A stretch of 36,000 nt of DNA, taken from Tubiluchus corallicola. Its lineage: Eukaryota > Priapulida > Priapulimorpha > Priapulimorphida > Tubiluchidae. Numbering within the stretch: the stretch's first letter is position 1; each line of letters starts with the position of its first letter. Positions 11,724 through 22,785 of this stretch are shown piece by piece. The notes under the pieces were generated by a model. It worked only from the letters and a program-made list of their open reading frames with translations, did not search any database and was not told the DNA's origin. The stretch covers positions 1 to 36,000 of the forward strand of contig JAQGDQ010000398.1 of NCBI GenBank assembly GCA_030141605.1, given 5' to 3'. The translations under genes were made by a program, and so were the position numbers.

Positions 11724-11790
11724 GCAACATCAACAGCAACAACAACAACAATAATAATAAGAAGAAGAAAAACAAGAACAAAAAGTTATG
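11652..11790. repeat. (CAA)n microsatellite, intron 2
   Basis: About 30 CAA triplets decay into AAT/AAG triplets. It lies just upstream (on the minus strand) of exon 3, within about 25 nt of the acceptor at 11630-11629, so its length may affect the branch-point region. Confidence 0.9.
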
Positions 11791-12288
11791 TCAAAAAGTT
11801 TGTGGCGGTATAGTGCTTTCCAAATAACAAACACTGTATAGTGATATAGTAGTGACATACACAGTTTCGTGAGTTTCAAGTTTTGTAGCACACGATTACC
11901 TTCAAGCTTTTTAGCTCCATATCGCACATGTCTCTTATATTGGGTAAGTTCTTGTTCATAATAAGCTAAAACAGAATAAAATCAACTCGAATTATTGATA
12001 GTAGGAGGCACACGAATATAAATATTCGCAGAAGAATTTCACAGGCCAACTTTCATTCCTTGAATCGTTTTTCTGTGGAAAATGATGTATCATGAACAAC
12101 TTTTTTTCGCTTCAAACCTTCAGCGATTTCGCAAAAAAGTCGCATAGTTTGATGACTTTCTAGAGTAAATAATGGACCAGAAAATAATAACCAATCAGCT
12201 TCTGTCTCTCGTCTGCAAGATTCAACTGAAGCTCAGTTTATTAAATTTTGATACCAAATTTGAAAAACAGGAAATGTAAAAAAGTTGT

Positions 12289-12345
12289 AATTCAACCTGG
12301 ATTTGAACCAGGGATCTTCTGGACCTTAGAACACCACGCCATCAT
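12289..12345 (-). repeat. tRNA-like (SINE-like) fragment in intron 2
   Basis: On the minus strand GGTTCAAATCC (12309-12299) is a perfect pol III B box inside a CCTGG/CCAGG T-arm. A weak A-box-like TGGCGTGGTG (12341-12332) lies upstream. No full cloverleaf forms, so it is probably a tRNA-derived SINE remnant or tRNA pseudogene. Confidence 0.4.
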
Positions 12346-12502
12346 ATTTCCAAAGAAATTACGGAAATATCCATTGTTTACAAAGCTGACGTTAAACAGG
12401 CACATTGAAGACATCAACTGCAAGACCATATATTAAAGGCAAGTAAAAATAAATGAATGTTGGTTTTTCTTTTAAAAAACTGTTAGTGTGATGCATGCAT
12501 AC

Positions 12503-12563
12503 CAGCTTCTATTCCAGCTTCCACCGTAAAAGCCACGCCAAGTAGAATTCCAGCAATCAGCAT
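12503..12563 (-). CDS. Pentraxin-like gene exon 2 (signal peptide core)
   Basis: The acceptor TTTGCAG precedes an in-frame ATG. The exon encodes MLIAGILLGVAFTVEAGIEA and ends G|GTATGC, phase 1. Hydrophobic core plus small residues before GIEA fit signal peptidase cleavage near VEA. The exon's own ATG could be an alternative start. Confidence 0.8.
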
Positions 12564-12615
12564 CTGCAAAGCAAGAAAACAAACAAAAGTCTGAATTCAG
12601 AACTTTTATAAACAC

Positions 12616-12787
12616 AGGCGCTGGTGTGAGTTAGGCAAGAGTGTGAGTTAGACGCTGGTGTGAGTTAGGCACGGGTGTGGGTTGGGCACGGGTGTGATTT
12701 AGGCACGGGTGTGATTTGGGCACGGGTGTGATTTGGGCACGGGTGTGAGTTAGGCACGTGTGTGGGTTGGGCACGGGTGTGGGTTAC
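12616..12787. repeat. 17-bp minisatellite in intron 1
   Basis: About ten copies of GGCACGGGTGTGATTTG-like units, with variants GAGTTAG and GGGTTGG. It is much more GC-rich than the flanks and close to exon 2. Confidence 0.88.
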
Positions 12788-13371
12788 GCAACTAAGCACA
12801 CTAAAGGGCGTGCACGTTCCTTTGTTAAATTTCTATAAGTAGAAATTCATCAATTAAGTCGGTAGAATTTCAAAGAGATATTTAAATACGGCAAAGCGGC
12901 AGTAATTTGAACATTTTGTACAACAGGTAAAGAGTATTATTAACGTTTTTCTCAAGGTAAAGATGTTTTCTTTTTGCCCGACTTTAAGACGATGTTTAAC
13001 AAAAGGTTGTTTTACTTAAATTATTTGTTAATGGCGCCTGGATTTACTTAGTAATGTGCGTCCAGGTGTGTTGACCGTTACTATACTAACCAACATGGAA
13101 ACGAGTCAACTTTAACTTTTCTTATCACCGATAAAAATGAATTTTATAAAAAAACTACCTAAACAGTTCAAACCACGAGATGAGCTAGAATGCACGCTCC
13201 TGATTTATCTTGCACTCATAAAGTTTTTATAATATAGTTTTGCATTAAATTTTCCTGGTCCATATCCATGTTCACTAACCTTATGATTATGTGTGCAAGA
13301 AAAGGTGTTTTTGTAAAATTGATCACTTTGCAAGTACCGTTATTAAAAATTTCTTATTGCATAAAACTCAC

Positions 13372-13401
13372 CAATACGTTCTTGCTTTGTATTGCCGTCA
13401 T
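13372..13401 (-). CDS. Pentraxin-like gene exon 1 (start codon)
   Basis: It encodes MTAIQSKNVL and ends at a GTGAGT donor (13371-13366), phase 0. The context AAACAATGA suits initiation. It supplies the N-region of the signal peptide completed by exon 2. Confidence 0.75.
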
Positions 13402-13670
13402 TGTTTCTTAAGTAGCGATGGATAGCAGTTAATGCAGGCAGGCCTATTTTACCGAGTTGAAGAAGATCACTTAAGTTCACCACTGGTCGCAATGAGGAAG
13501 TAAAGGTAAAACTTTGTGTACAAGAGTTTTTTAAAAATGAGCGTGTCGTAAACCATGTCTAGCAGGGTTAAATGACGTCGGCTGGTACCTACATGTCGCT
13601 TTGACATTTTTTATGGTATGTGGTTGTTATGGGCAAATTGTCCATGTAATTTGTTTTTTCTTTTTCCCGC
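13402..13670. promoter_or_regulatory. Upstream region of the pentraxin-like gene
   Basis: This is where the minus-strand promoter or 5' UTR should be. No clear TATA box is seen. The ATG at 13401 is preceded by CTACTTAAG|AAACA, so an untranslated upstream exon or spliced leader cannot be excluded. Confidence 0.3.
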
Positions 13671-14116
13671 TTCTATCTCCATTCAGTCGGATTTATGGCA
13701 GACTTATCTAACGTGGACCATACAACACCTGAAAATAAACAGTGCATGAAAGTGAGAGGCATGCGCTCAACATCTATACTATTTTCTTCGATCATCATGG
13801 CTCTGTATTTGGCACGAATCTAAGCTCTACTCTTGCTGAGTGCTTTAGTTTCGTACTAATTTGTCATTAGTTAAATGCTTGGCATTTACCAGTAGAGAAT
13901 CTCAAAATCAGTCGGCAAGGCTGGTGGTGAAATATACACTCACATGAATGGTGGGGACGAAAATTTGAGGTTTTTGCAGATGGCCAAATTCAGAGCCAAG
14001 ATAATCAAAGAAAATAATAAATATGTTGAGAGCATGCCTCTCACTTTCTTGCACTGAGTGTTCATTTTTAGGTGGTTGTATGGTCCACGTTATAAATCCG
14101 ACTGAAGGGGATGGAA
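13671..14116. mobile_element. Fold-back (inverted-repeat) element, 446 bp
   Basis: The left arm 13671-13813 and right arm 13983-14116 are imperfect reverse complements over about 134 nt (shared CAGTCGGATTTAT, ACGTGGACCATACAAC, AGTGAGAGGCATGC, TCAACAT, TTGGC). The left arm carries an extra 11 nt near 13699. The spacer is 169 nt. No transposase is present. A 67-codon frame at 14023 lies in the right arm and is not called. Confidence 0.8.
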
Positions 14117-14679
14117 TTAAGGACCTTTTGGCTTCGAGCCAATTCGAACTGACCTACAACTGGAGTCAGGTGCAGCATCAAAATACAGAGGTTGTCAGCT
14201 GGAGAATGATGCTTGAGACAATGTAAGATCTAATTATGCTGTTCAGTGAGTAACTCTAGCTACCTATTGTCCTGTGATTTTTATTAACCTGAACAAAGTT
14301 TTTTCTTATCACTTTATCACATATTGTACTTTATATGCCATCAAAAAATACGAACATAATATAGTTTTCTACTACAGCTGCTACTACATACAGTTTTCTC
14401 ATCATTACAATAGCAACTGCAGCCTCTCTTGTATGTTAAGATTCAATGTCAATTTGTATAAAGGTGAAAATCGAAATTTCACAAACTTTTTTTCAGTTTA
14501 ACCTTGTTATCAACGTTGTTACTAAGATAAACAGCAACCACGGCAAGCAACTTATGAGAATAAAATTTTTCTTTATTAACCATATATGGTAACCTAGGCT
14601 AGAAAGTATTAGATGGTCATAAAAAGATCAACAATGTCATGGTTGCTAAGGCTAATCTGCGCAAATTCCGAAAAAATTG
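14117..14679. other. Intergenic, nothing recognised
   Basis: AT-rich sequence between a fold-back element and the next repeat. Short frames show no domain. Confidence 0.5.
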
Positions 14680-15140
14680 GCGTCGGGAACAGAAGTGCAC
14701 CGAGTGTTGAGCAATGGTACCTTGTAGGACATCAAATGAAAGGTCTCGATGAGGAAGATCGAATGGCATTGGTTACAATGAGAATAGCTAATCCGGGACC
14801 CTACTAGAGGGCAAAATATGGGTCTAGGAGATAAACGCCTTTCAGTGTCGACCGAAACCAGCTTGTAGTATATCAAATGAAAGGTCTCAATGAGACAAAC
14901 TAAATGATATAAGTTCATGCCGAGATTGCTTGACCTTTGACCCATGGGTAACAGGCTAAACAGTTAAATGCTGAGGTTTCATTGAGAAATGCACTTTATA
15001 TATATTCAAGCAAGCTGAAAATAATAACTTTCAAACAAAGGCTGTCATCTCTTCGTTTTTAAGGCTCAATTTAATAATTATTGTTTGCAAAATCTTCAGT
15101 TTCTGACCACGTCAGAAACATTGTCAACTAGTTTGCTTTA
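14680..15140 (+). repeat. Core-motif repeat family, copy 1
   Basis: Two head-to-tail subunits each contain CTTGTAG.ATATCAAATGAAAGGTC-like sequence: exact 20-nt core ATCAAATGAAAGGTCTCGAT at 14731-14750, 19/20 at 14872-14891. They are followed by TTGTTTGCAAAATCTTC..AACATTGTCAACTAGTT. The whole block aligns, inverted, with 17985-18400. Frames on both strands are interrupted and differ between copies, so it is noncoding. Confidence 0.82.
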
Positions 15141-16490
15141 AAAATCGAGCATTTGCTGTAAATTTTAACAATAGTGACAAGTTAATTTTTCCCAGCATTT
15201 ATTTTGTTGACTTGTTGTTTTAAAACTTCTGTATTTTTGGAAAGATCTAAGGAGATGATCGTCGGCAACATCAGTCCGAAGGTTTTTAAGCGAATCCACT
15301 ATTTTCTTCTTGTAATGTTATGATCAAAACTTTGCACATACTTTACGCCACCTCATATGTGGCACTAGAGATTGTTTTTCAAATTGATATTAGTTTTGGA
15401 GACTTTTCGCATTTTAAAGCACAAGAAAACCTTCCACTAACATAAGCTTAAAAAATTCGTCTTGAAATTTTATACCACTTACATACTAATTTTTGTAAAC
15501 AGGGTTTGATTCGGCAGTAACGCTGAACAAAACTGGTAAATTTAAACTCCTGCGATGACCGTTAGACGCCTTTTTAATGGTAGGTCGGTTGAAGCAAGTT
15601 TAGATTACATTGTGTGAAGTTTGAAAAAATAACCAAAGCATTCGTAGCACATACCTCACTAACTAAGTAAAATTTTAAATTACTGTATCTTGTCAATAAG
15701 ATTATAAATCTCTTTTAGGTTAATGAGTGGCACCCTGGAGGTGAATCAACGACATCTGACTAATTGGTGAAAACATTTAAATAATTAATAATTTTCTTTT
15801 CTAGTTACATAAGTCCTTCAAGCAGGTAAACGAACTTTATATGGCACGTTTTTGGACGTACTTTTCATTCGTCCGTGTTCCGAATGTCCTATTTCCCACA
15901 TAGGCCAAGGCGTAATTCGAACAGTTTTTGTGAAAATACGAAGCGTATTTGTCCTTCCCGAAATTCGTGTTTACAAAATTGTTTTTGTACTTAATCATCT
16001 TACATTATCATCTTATATCATTTTATTAACTAACCTACGTTTTCAAAATTTTGTTCTTAGTTGAATTCAAACGCAGAGCTGCCGCTTTCCAAAACGACGC
16101 GTTGCATATCATCAGATTAAACCCATCTTTAGTTTCCTTTCTGCTCTTGCATTGTTTAATTCAATAATATTTGTATATATCATTCCGTTTTTCAGCATAA
16201 AATTATTTAAACAGTATTCAGAATAAGAAAGGCATCTACTATTAAAATGGAAAGGCTGCATACTAGTGCCCCATAAATGTTCAAGTTGCTATAGCTGTGC
16301 GACAATTACCAACCAAACTAAGAAAAAACTGAGCAACGGATTTCATTAATGCCTAAAATTATACATTTGTACAAACGAATTGCAAAGTAACTTTAATTTG
16401 CGAATTTTCACGAAAAGCGTGCAATAAATATAACAAAAAGCCGAAACAACTCCAAAATTGTAACAATCCAAATAATTAACTTGTAATGGC
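15141..16490. other. Intergenic, nothing recognised
   Basis: AT-rich DNA with no domain-bearing frames, RNA gene or clear repeat. The 70-codon plus frame at 15852 has no recognised similarity. Confidence 0.5.
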
Positions 16491-16810
16491 GGGCTCAGAC
16501 TGTGGGTTTCCTCGCCAAGTTACTTTGTCAAGTAACTAACAAGCGTGTTCAGACTAGAGTACTAAAACTTGCTGCGAGTATGCTCTCGACAGCAAGCACA
16601 AGCTGACACTCCCTCCTATGTCATCCCTTTTATTCAATGCGAGTCGACAATAACTTGCGGAGGGGTTCACACTTCACAATAAAATAAACTCGCAGTAACT
16701 GTCGAACAGTTTGCAACAACTTGCCGACAGTAACTCGCAAAGTAGTTCACACTTGCGTGTTTGCTGTCAGAGAGAAAACTCGCGACAGAAAGCTCGCTAG
16801 TCTGAACGGA
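16491..16810. mobile_element. MITE-like element
   Basis: A perfect 11-bp inverted pair GTTCAGACTAG (16547-16557) and CTAGTCTGAAC (16797-16807) encloses degenerate direct repeats (AACTCGC, GTTCACACTT, CTGTCAGA/CTGTCGA). An outer CTCAGACTGTGG at 16494 may mark the true left end. No coding capacity; GC content is higher than the flanks. Confidence 0.55.
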
Positions 16811-17838
16811 AAAATCTAGAGTTCAGAACGCATAATAAATGATAATCATTCGTAATCAAATTACTACTGCATACAATATTTTTCAGTTAGTTGTATACAC
16901 ATTATACAGTGATCTCGGGTTCGTTATAGAGTTTGTACATTTTTATGTACTAATAGTGAAACTGTTCAAAGTAGAACAAATCTTTACTTAAAAAGTTTTA
17001 ATCTCAAAAATATAACTGTTTAAAGGTCAAATTTAATGTAATAACGAGTTTTATTTGCTTACAAAAGCTAACCGTAACTTAAAATTTGGCACTAATTTCA
17101 TAAAATTTCGTGGTTTCCTTCCTAATGAGACCGGGCTCGAAGTTTCGTTTGTTCGGGTTTGGAATTTTCGGCAAATTGCAGGCTAAACAAAAGTACTAGC
17201 AACAGCTTCCTTAGATAACGCGTCATTTGTGTGACGCCCAAGTTGCAAACAATGCTACACAGCGAAATACGACACGTGATAACACTGCCTTGTTTAAGGA
17301 CTGGATGTTGCTAGCGTCATCTAACGAGTAAAACGTGCGAAATAAAGTTCCAGACGTTCTTGGAAAACGACAGCTTCTCAACCGATTTCCTCTTATGTAA
17401 ACTACCAAGAAAAAGTTAAAACTATCAGAAAATCTTAGTTGGAAAACTTTCTTTCTGTTTCTGTATAAAAGTGAAACTTCACAAATTACGCTGTATTTGA
17501 CCTTTAATTAAACATAATGTTCTTAAACTTAATGCAGGTATAATACAGTTAGGAAAAAGTGTTAATACTGCATGGCATTGAATATACATATCACTTCCTC
17601 ATTATGACTTTAAATACATATGCGTGATAAAACGTAATTCTTGACACAGTTCATTTGGGACCAACAACTACGATCAATCACTTTGAAACAAAATTGTGCA
17701 AAATGAAACCAACTAGTAAAAAAAGGTTCGCTAAAATTTTCAACTGCACTTATAGATCTAGATCAGTCAATTTCAGTTACCAAACAGTTTAGCATCATAA
17801 ATAATTAACTAATAATGTGCGGCAGACTAAATACAACT
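16811..17838. other. Intergenic, nothing recognised
   Basis: AT-rich. The 61-codon minus frame at 17223-17408 has no recognised domain. Confidence 0.5.
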
Positions 17839-17839
17839 G

Positions 17840-17900
17840 TGTCACTACGGCCTGGAATAAATGTCTTCTGAAGGCCATGGGTTCGATTCCTGAGCTGGAG
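17840..17900 (+). repeat. tRNA-like (SINE-like) sequence
   Basis: A perfect B box GGTTCGATTCC (17880-17890) lies 29 nt after an A-box-like TGTCACTACGG (17840-17850). T-arm pairing is poor and no cloverleaf forms, so a tRNA-derived SINE head is more likely than a tRNA gene. Confidence 0.4.
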
Positions 17901-17984
17901 ATTTAGATTATTCTATGTCGATATAACGACTTTAATAATTCATCAAGTTTTCTGGTAATCGGTACAATGAAGTTGAAATCCAAC

Positions 17985-18400
17985 TAGTTGACAATGTTTC
18001 TCAGAAACAGAAGATTTTGCAAACAATAGTTACAGAATTGGGCCTTTGTAATGATGCTAGCCTTTTGTTTCAAAATTATAATTTAGATAATTATGTGCCG
18101 GCATAACTTATACCATTCGGTTTTTTCTCATCGAGACCTTTAATTTGATATGCTACAAGCTAGTTCTAGTTGACACTGGAAGGCATTTGTCTCCTCGACC
18201 CCTATTTTGCCCCTTAGCGGTGTCGTGGGATAGCTATTCTCATTGTAACGTATGCCATTCGATCCGCTTCATCGAGACCTTTCATTTGATATGCTACAAG
18301 GTACCAATGCTCAACATTCGATGCACTTTTGTTCCGGACCCAATTTTTCGGTTTTTGCCCCCTAGCGGAATATTTGCCTATAGGCGCGCGTCCCATATTT
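17985..18400 (-). repeat. Core-motif repeat family, copy 2 (inverted)
   Basis: The reverse complement aligns with 14680-15140 along its length: TGTTGAGCA.TGGTACCTTGTAG, the exact 20-nt core at 18271-18290, a second core (19/20) at 18130-18149, GGGGCAAAAT, and TTGTTTGCAAAATCTTC..CAACTAGTT. The subunit period is about 128-141 bp. Frames read through it on both strands are not called. Confidence 0.82.
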
Positions 18401-19600
18401 AGTGATGCGCTTGGCCACTGCACCTCCTAGCAACATACCAAATATTGTGGTCCTACCTCAAAAATTGTGGGAACAGATAAATAAAAAAAATGAAGACCCA
18501 CCTGCACCGTGACATTTGACCCGACAACTCCAGCCACTTGTGTACGTAGATAACTTTGCCCAGAGAGTGTACCCTGTGAGTTTTGTGTCCCTAGTCCTCA
18601 GCATGTAAAAAGCCACCAATTGGGGGACCCAAATTTTTTATTTTGGCTCCTCTCTCGGGCGTTTAAAGCTTGTCAGCTTTTTAAAACCCCTGCACACCTG
18701 CCCCAAAGTACCCAAATAGTTGCGAAAAAAAATTGGAAGCTTGCAAGGCATACGAGTTATTAAGCGTTAAAGTTGCACAGAATAAATAATAAATAAAGAA
18801 ATTTACTGGAAAAAAAGTAGTAAAATTTTGTTAGCAGAATCTTAATAATAATAATAACCGAATGAAAAACAGAAAGATTTGCTATAACAAAATCCGAATA
18901 ATAGATGGCGCTGCTATGTAGTGTGAAAAAACTTAATCTCATAATATGTGCAATTGTGCATAATACGAACATGAATTTGCACGCTGTTTAACCAGACAAA
19001 ATGAACAGACGTCAACGTGAAAAAGGAAAGCTCAAAAGCAAAACAAAAAAATGATAATGACCTTACCCCTTTCCTCACCCCAAAAACACTGTTTAGGCTA
19101 GGGTTTCATTTATGGTCGTATATTAGACAATCAAGCTGGCTAATGATGAGAACAGTGAATGACGGATCAACTCTAAGAGTCAGAGCAATTCGAATTCAAT
19201 TTCAAATTTTGTGCCTGTTTCATACAGAAGCAGCTTTGTCAATGATATAATTTTGCTATAAAGCAACAAAATGGCACTAATTTATCTAGCTTATACCTAC
19301 CTTATAACTACATAAAGGTGCAATGGATCTACATTTACATAGTCCAGATCTAGATCACAAAATGTAAAAGCAGACACAAATGTCCTCTATCACATTTTAT
19401 GTATACTACTAAAGTTAAAATGAATAATCCTTTATCTACAAAAAATGTACAATTGTTTTTTATCACAATATTCAGCTAAGATGCTAAAACAGGGTGGATA
19501 AATTAGATGTAGTGTGAGATACTCACATTGTAACTCTGAAAATATATTCATAAATCAAATTTAGGATCTTTTTCCCTGAAACTAGGCGTACGTTAACGAA
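18401..19600. other. Intergenic, repeat-like but unassigned
   Basis: 18480-18740 is GC-richer and looks like further dispersed repeat (GGGGGACCC, CACCTGCCCC). The rest is AT-rich with a short AAT run near 18843. No gene recognised. Confidence 0.4.
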
Positions 19601-20920
19601 ACTCAAAGGGCACACTTCCCAGGTAGGTGGATTTATGAACACACGTGACCCGTCATCCGGGGGCAAAAGTCACGGCTGAATATGATGAGCCATTCGCGTA
19701 AGGGACAATTTTTCGATAAGGAGTAAAAACCAAAATCGAGAGGTTCGGACACCAATGCTTCCAGTGTCGAGTAACAGTGGCTTGTAGTACGTCAAATAAA
19801 AGGTTCAGATGACGCGAATCGAATGGTATGAGTCACGACCATATTGTTTGACCCCTGACCCCGCTAGGGGATAAAAAACCGAAATTGAAGGTCGGCCAGT
19901 CAAATGTTTTCAGCATCAAGCAGAAGCAGGTTGTAATACAGTGTTCCCTCACTTATCGCGGGTGTTCCGTTCCAGGCCCACTCGCGATAAGTGAATTTCC
20001 GCAAAGTAGGGACGCTATACTTATTTTAGTAGTTATACATTATTTTAAGTCTTTATAAACCCTCCCCACACTCTTATACATAACCCTCTCCCATTCCCTT
20101 AATAAGTTTTCCCATACTGTACATGTACATTTAAAAACTTACCATCAATCAACCAATAATGCGTTGTGTACAATCTCACGTCGGCAAGTAGCAGCTCAAG
20201 CCGGCGCAAGTACTACATTTCGTTTATGGTGTGTATTCATCCGCCAAATAAATACACTATTTACTGTAAATGGTAATTTTTTATGATTTATAATATTCTT
20301 TTAATGTTAGAATTAATATATTCAATATATTTTTATACTTTCTGTGATTTTTATGCAAAATTCATCAAATCTATACATAACTGTACAATACGTACTACGC
20401 ATGTGCAAAAATACTTTAGACGGACTATTGCAAAAACCCGCGAAACAGCGAAAATACCGCGATAAATATTTTCCATTAATATTTTTGAAAACCCGCGAAA
20501 CAGCGAGTCCGCGGTAAACGAACCGCGAAGTAACGAGAGAACACTGTATATCAAATGAATCTCAATGATAGTAACTGAATAGCCACACTCCTATTGGTTG
20601 ACCCTGAGCCGAGGTCACATGTTAAAGTGACAAGTTCCAATTTCAGTATCTTGTAGTACATCAACTGAAAGGTCTCGATTAGAGAAATTGAATGATATGA
20701 CGTAAGCTTAGATTGGTCAACCACTGACCCTACTAGGAGGCAACAACTGAAATTACGTATTAACGATACAAATGGCTTATTTGTTAAGCTACAGTGCATC
20801 AAGTCAAAGGTCTCGATGAGACGAATTGAGTGGTATAAGTCGTAGCCTCATCGGCTGACTCTTGACCCACAGGTCACAGATCATAAAGTGACAAATTCGG
20901 GTTTCACCGACTCTACTAAT
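19601..20920 (+). repeat. Core-motif repeat family, copy 3, split by a MITE
   Basis: Head-to-tail subunits carry TTGTAGTACGTCAAATAAAAGG (19786), an interrupted copy at 19931/20549, ATCAACTGAAAGGTCTCGAT (20660-20679) and ATCAAGTCAAAGGTCTCGAT (20798-20817). They share TTGACC/CTGACCC and CTAGGGG words. Spacing is near 140 bp once the inserted element at 19939-20546 is removed. Confidence 0.75.
19939..20546. mobile_element. pogo-like MITE, 608 bp, TA target duplication
   Basis: Termini CAGTGTTCCCTCACTTATCG and (reverse complement of right end) CAGTGTTCTCTCGTTACTTC are followed in both by CGCGG. TA flanks both sides (19937-19938, 20547-20548). Removing the element and one TA restores TTGTAATATATCAAATGAA, the standard subunit sequence, which dates the insertion after the repeat. 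CAGT..ends and TA duplication fit Tc1/mariner pogo/Tigger non-autonomous elements. Inner ends carry further hairpins (CTTATCGCG/CGCGATAAG) and a doubled CCCGCGAAACAGCG. Confidence 0.85.
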
Positions 20921-22785
20921 GTTAAACACATCACAATCTATAAAATCGGAATTAGATGACAGTTTGTCTAACGTCAACAAGACACATTATTTTCTATCTA
21001 TTAGCCCATGTAGTACCAGTTTTTGTCGAAATTTGACAAGGGATGTAAAATTACCTTAAGTTAACATTTTAAAGCATTCTAGTGATAGGAAGGACATCTG
21101 TACGACGAAATCTGCAGTCATTTTGGGCGACGGGGTAGAATTTTAGTAAAAAATATTAATTTTCTTTACGTTAAAAACTGTTCGTCACTACATTTTTTTC
21201 ACAGGTACTAAAGACAGATTACGCGTGCGGAGTGGCGTAACAGTTTGTAGAAATTTTCTCAGTGTTGTTTGAATCCTTGAGTTGTCAGCTCAAGCTCTCA
21301 AGCTGAACATTTCCGCGTACGCGCTAACTACAAAGTGGAAAGAAGGGGGGTACAGTAACATCCTTAACATTACGGGTCATCCAGGGTCTACAACATCATA
21401 AGCTTTCACTTTTAAACATTATACATTGTAAATCCAAGATACTCCAAATGAACGACCAAATGGTGTAAAACTACTCAATTTGCGTACATCTACAAGTATA
21501 GCAGCTTGAATTACTGAGCAACCTACGTACTGACACTGAATTTTACCATACAAATACTCACTTTGGGAATAAAATCACACATTCTTAACGTGATAAACTT
21601 CGGAATTTTTTTTCAAATCGAGGAAGTTCTACATCTTTAATTGCAGAGCACGGTCCTGCTCCGTCTAATAGCTACACATAATTAGCTTTTAAGTTTACTT
21701 TTAAGTATAAGTATACCTGCAATAATAATGAGGGTTACAGAAGTGATTAACTATTGAAGATAAATTTCACTTTGTTGTTTTTTCGTTTTTGTTCAGACAA
21801 ATATTCAGACTTTTTGTTCTGAACACCTGTTCAGACACAACATCTTGAACGAAAACACCATGAACATGAAAAAGACAAGCACAAAACGGTACAATATTTC
21901 GTTAAATACTTGACATTAACATTGTCAATAGTTTTGGACTGTAACATTTACTTCTAGGCGACACGTAATAACATTGGGTCGCTTAATATGCCAGATCAAT
22001 ATGAAGAGAACGCAAAATCCTTGGCTTTGAATAAGCTACAAATCGAGCTACAGATCGCCAAAAATACGTAGAGGGGGTAAAAATTCAGCATTGTAACATT
22101 TAACAGGCTTTTTACTTGAAGAAGAAAATTGCTACAAAATGTCACAAATTATCTGCGTTGTGCAAAAAGGGCGTCATTGTTTTACTTCAAATTATCACGG
22201 GGATCCGAGTTGACACACTTTCGCTTTATTTCAACAGAAAGTACATCGCATCTGACAATTGCATTCAGGAACTGAGCGGATGTAATGAAAGATTACTTGC
22301 TACGCATGAACCATTACTTAAGCAACTGAATCGTGTGAAAAGCAGCTAATTCTTCTCCGTCGCGCTTTAAATGTTTAACTTACTTTGCTCAAACGTCAAC
22401 TTACCTTCATACCTCAACAGATGGAGAAAAGTGGAGTTTAAAAAGTATCCAAAGAATAATTTTAGAGGTTTATATAGAATAGGAACATTTCAAGACGCGG
22501 AGACCTATTTTCAACACGAGATCTAAAATTTTTAATAATGAAAAAAAACAAAATATCGACTGTTTTTTTACTCTTAAATGAAATATGATTAAAATTACTC
22601 ACTGCTGACACGCACCACGTCTATAGGCATCAATAGGGCATGCTATATTTTCATTATTAAATTTTGTAGATCTCATATTATTATGAAATGCAATAGGAAA
22701 AGGTGTCTCGCATTGCTCCTGTTCAATAATAAATCAATAATATAGTGCAACAAGCGAAGTTTATTGTGCGAAAACGCTAGTTACC
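20921..22785. other. Upstream spacer of the DM13 gene
   Basis: No recognised gene. A 77-codon plus-strand frame (22116-22349) ends ..LATHEPLLKQLNRVKSS without a detectable domain or intact splice context. Three TTCAGAC words and a GTTCTGAAC palindrome cluster at 21796-21836. No clear TATA box precedes 22786. Confidence 0.4.

Larger units (their letters stand above)
4608..13401 (-). pseudogene. Secreted pentraxin/LamG-like protein gene, 7 exons, one frameshift
   Basis: Exons (minus strand): 13401-13372, 12563-12503, 11628-11485, 10351-10215, 7100-6985, 5738-5577, 4873-4608. All six introns are GT-AG and exon phases chain (0,1,0,2,1,1), provided one extra base in exon 3 is discounted. The product would be about 304 aa. 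Residues 1-26 are a signal peptide (core MLIAGILLGVAFTVEA). Residues about 50-236 are a concanavalin A-like pentraxin/laminin-G fold, with ITVGMWVKT, LVIYIDGEK, DDQWHYVTAS, EFWLSLDGMF, GGRLLIGQD and FSGTITGITIHD. The remaining 65 residues are a Cys-containing, helix-like tail. The pentraxin Cys of the HxCxS/T signature is Val here and the usual calcium ligands are not clearly kept, so LamG-type is equally possible. Likely role: an extracellular recognition or matrix protein (inference). An in-frame TAA at 11528-11530 and a +1 shift interrupt the frame, hence null allele, young pseudogene or assembly error. Confidence 0.82.

Noticed and set aside
14652-14945. 97-codon minus-strand frame and the related frames at 18145-18423
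   Set aside because: They are readings of the core-motif repeat; the inverted copies carry different interruptions and no conserved start.
22116-22349. 77-codon plus-strand frame upstream of the DM13 gene
   Set aside because: No domain or partner exon could be identified, and an AT-rich genome yields frames of this length by chance.
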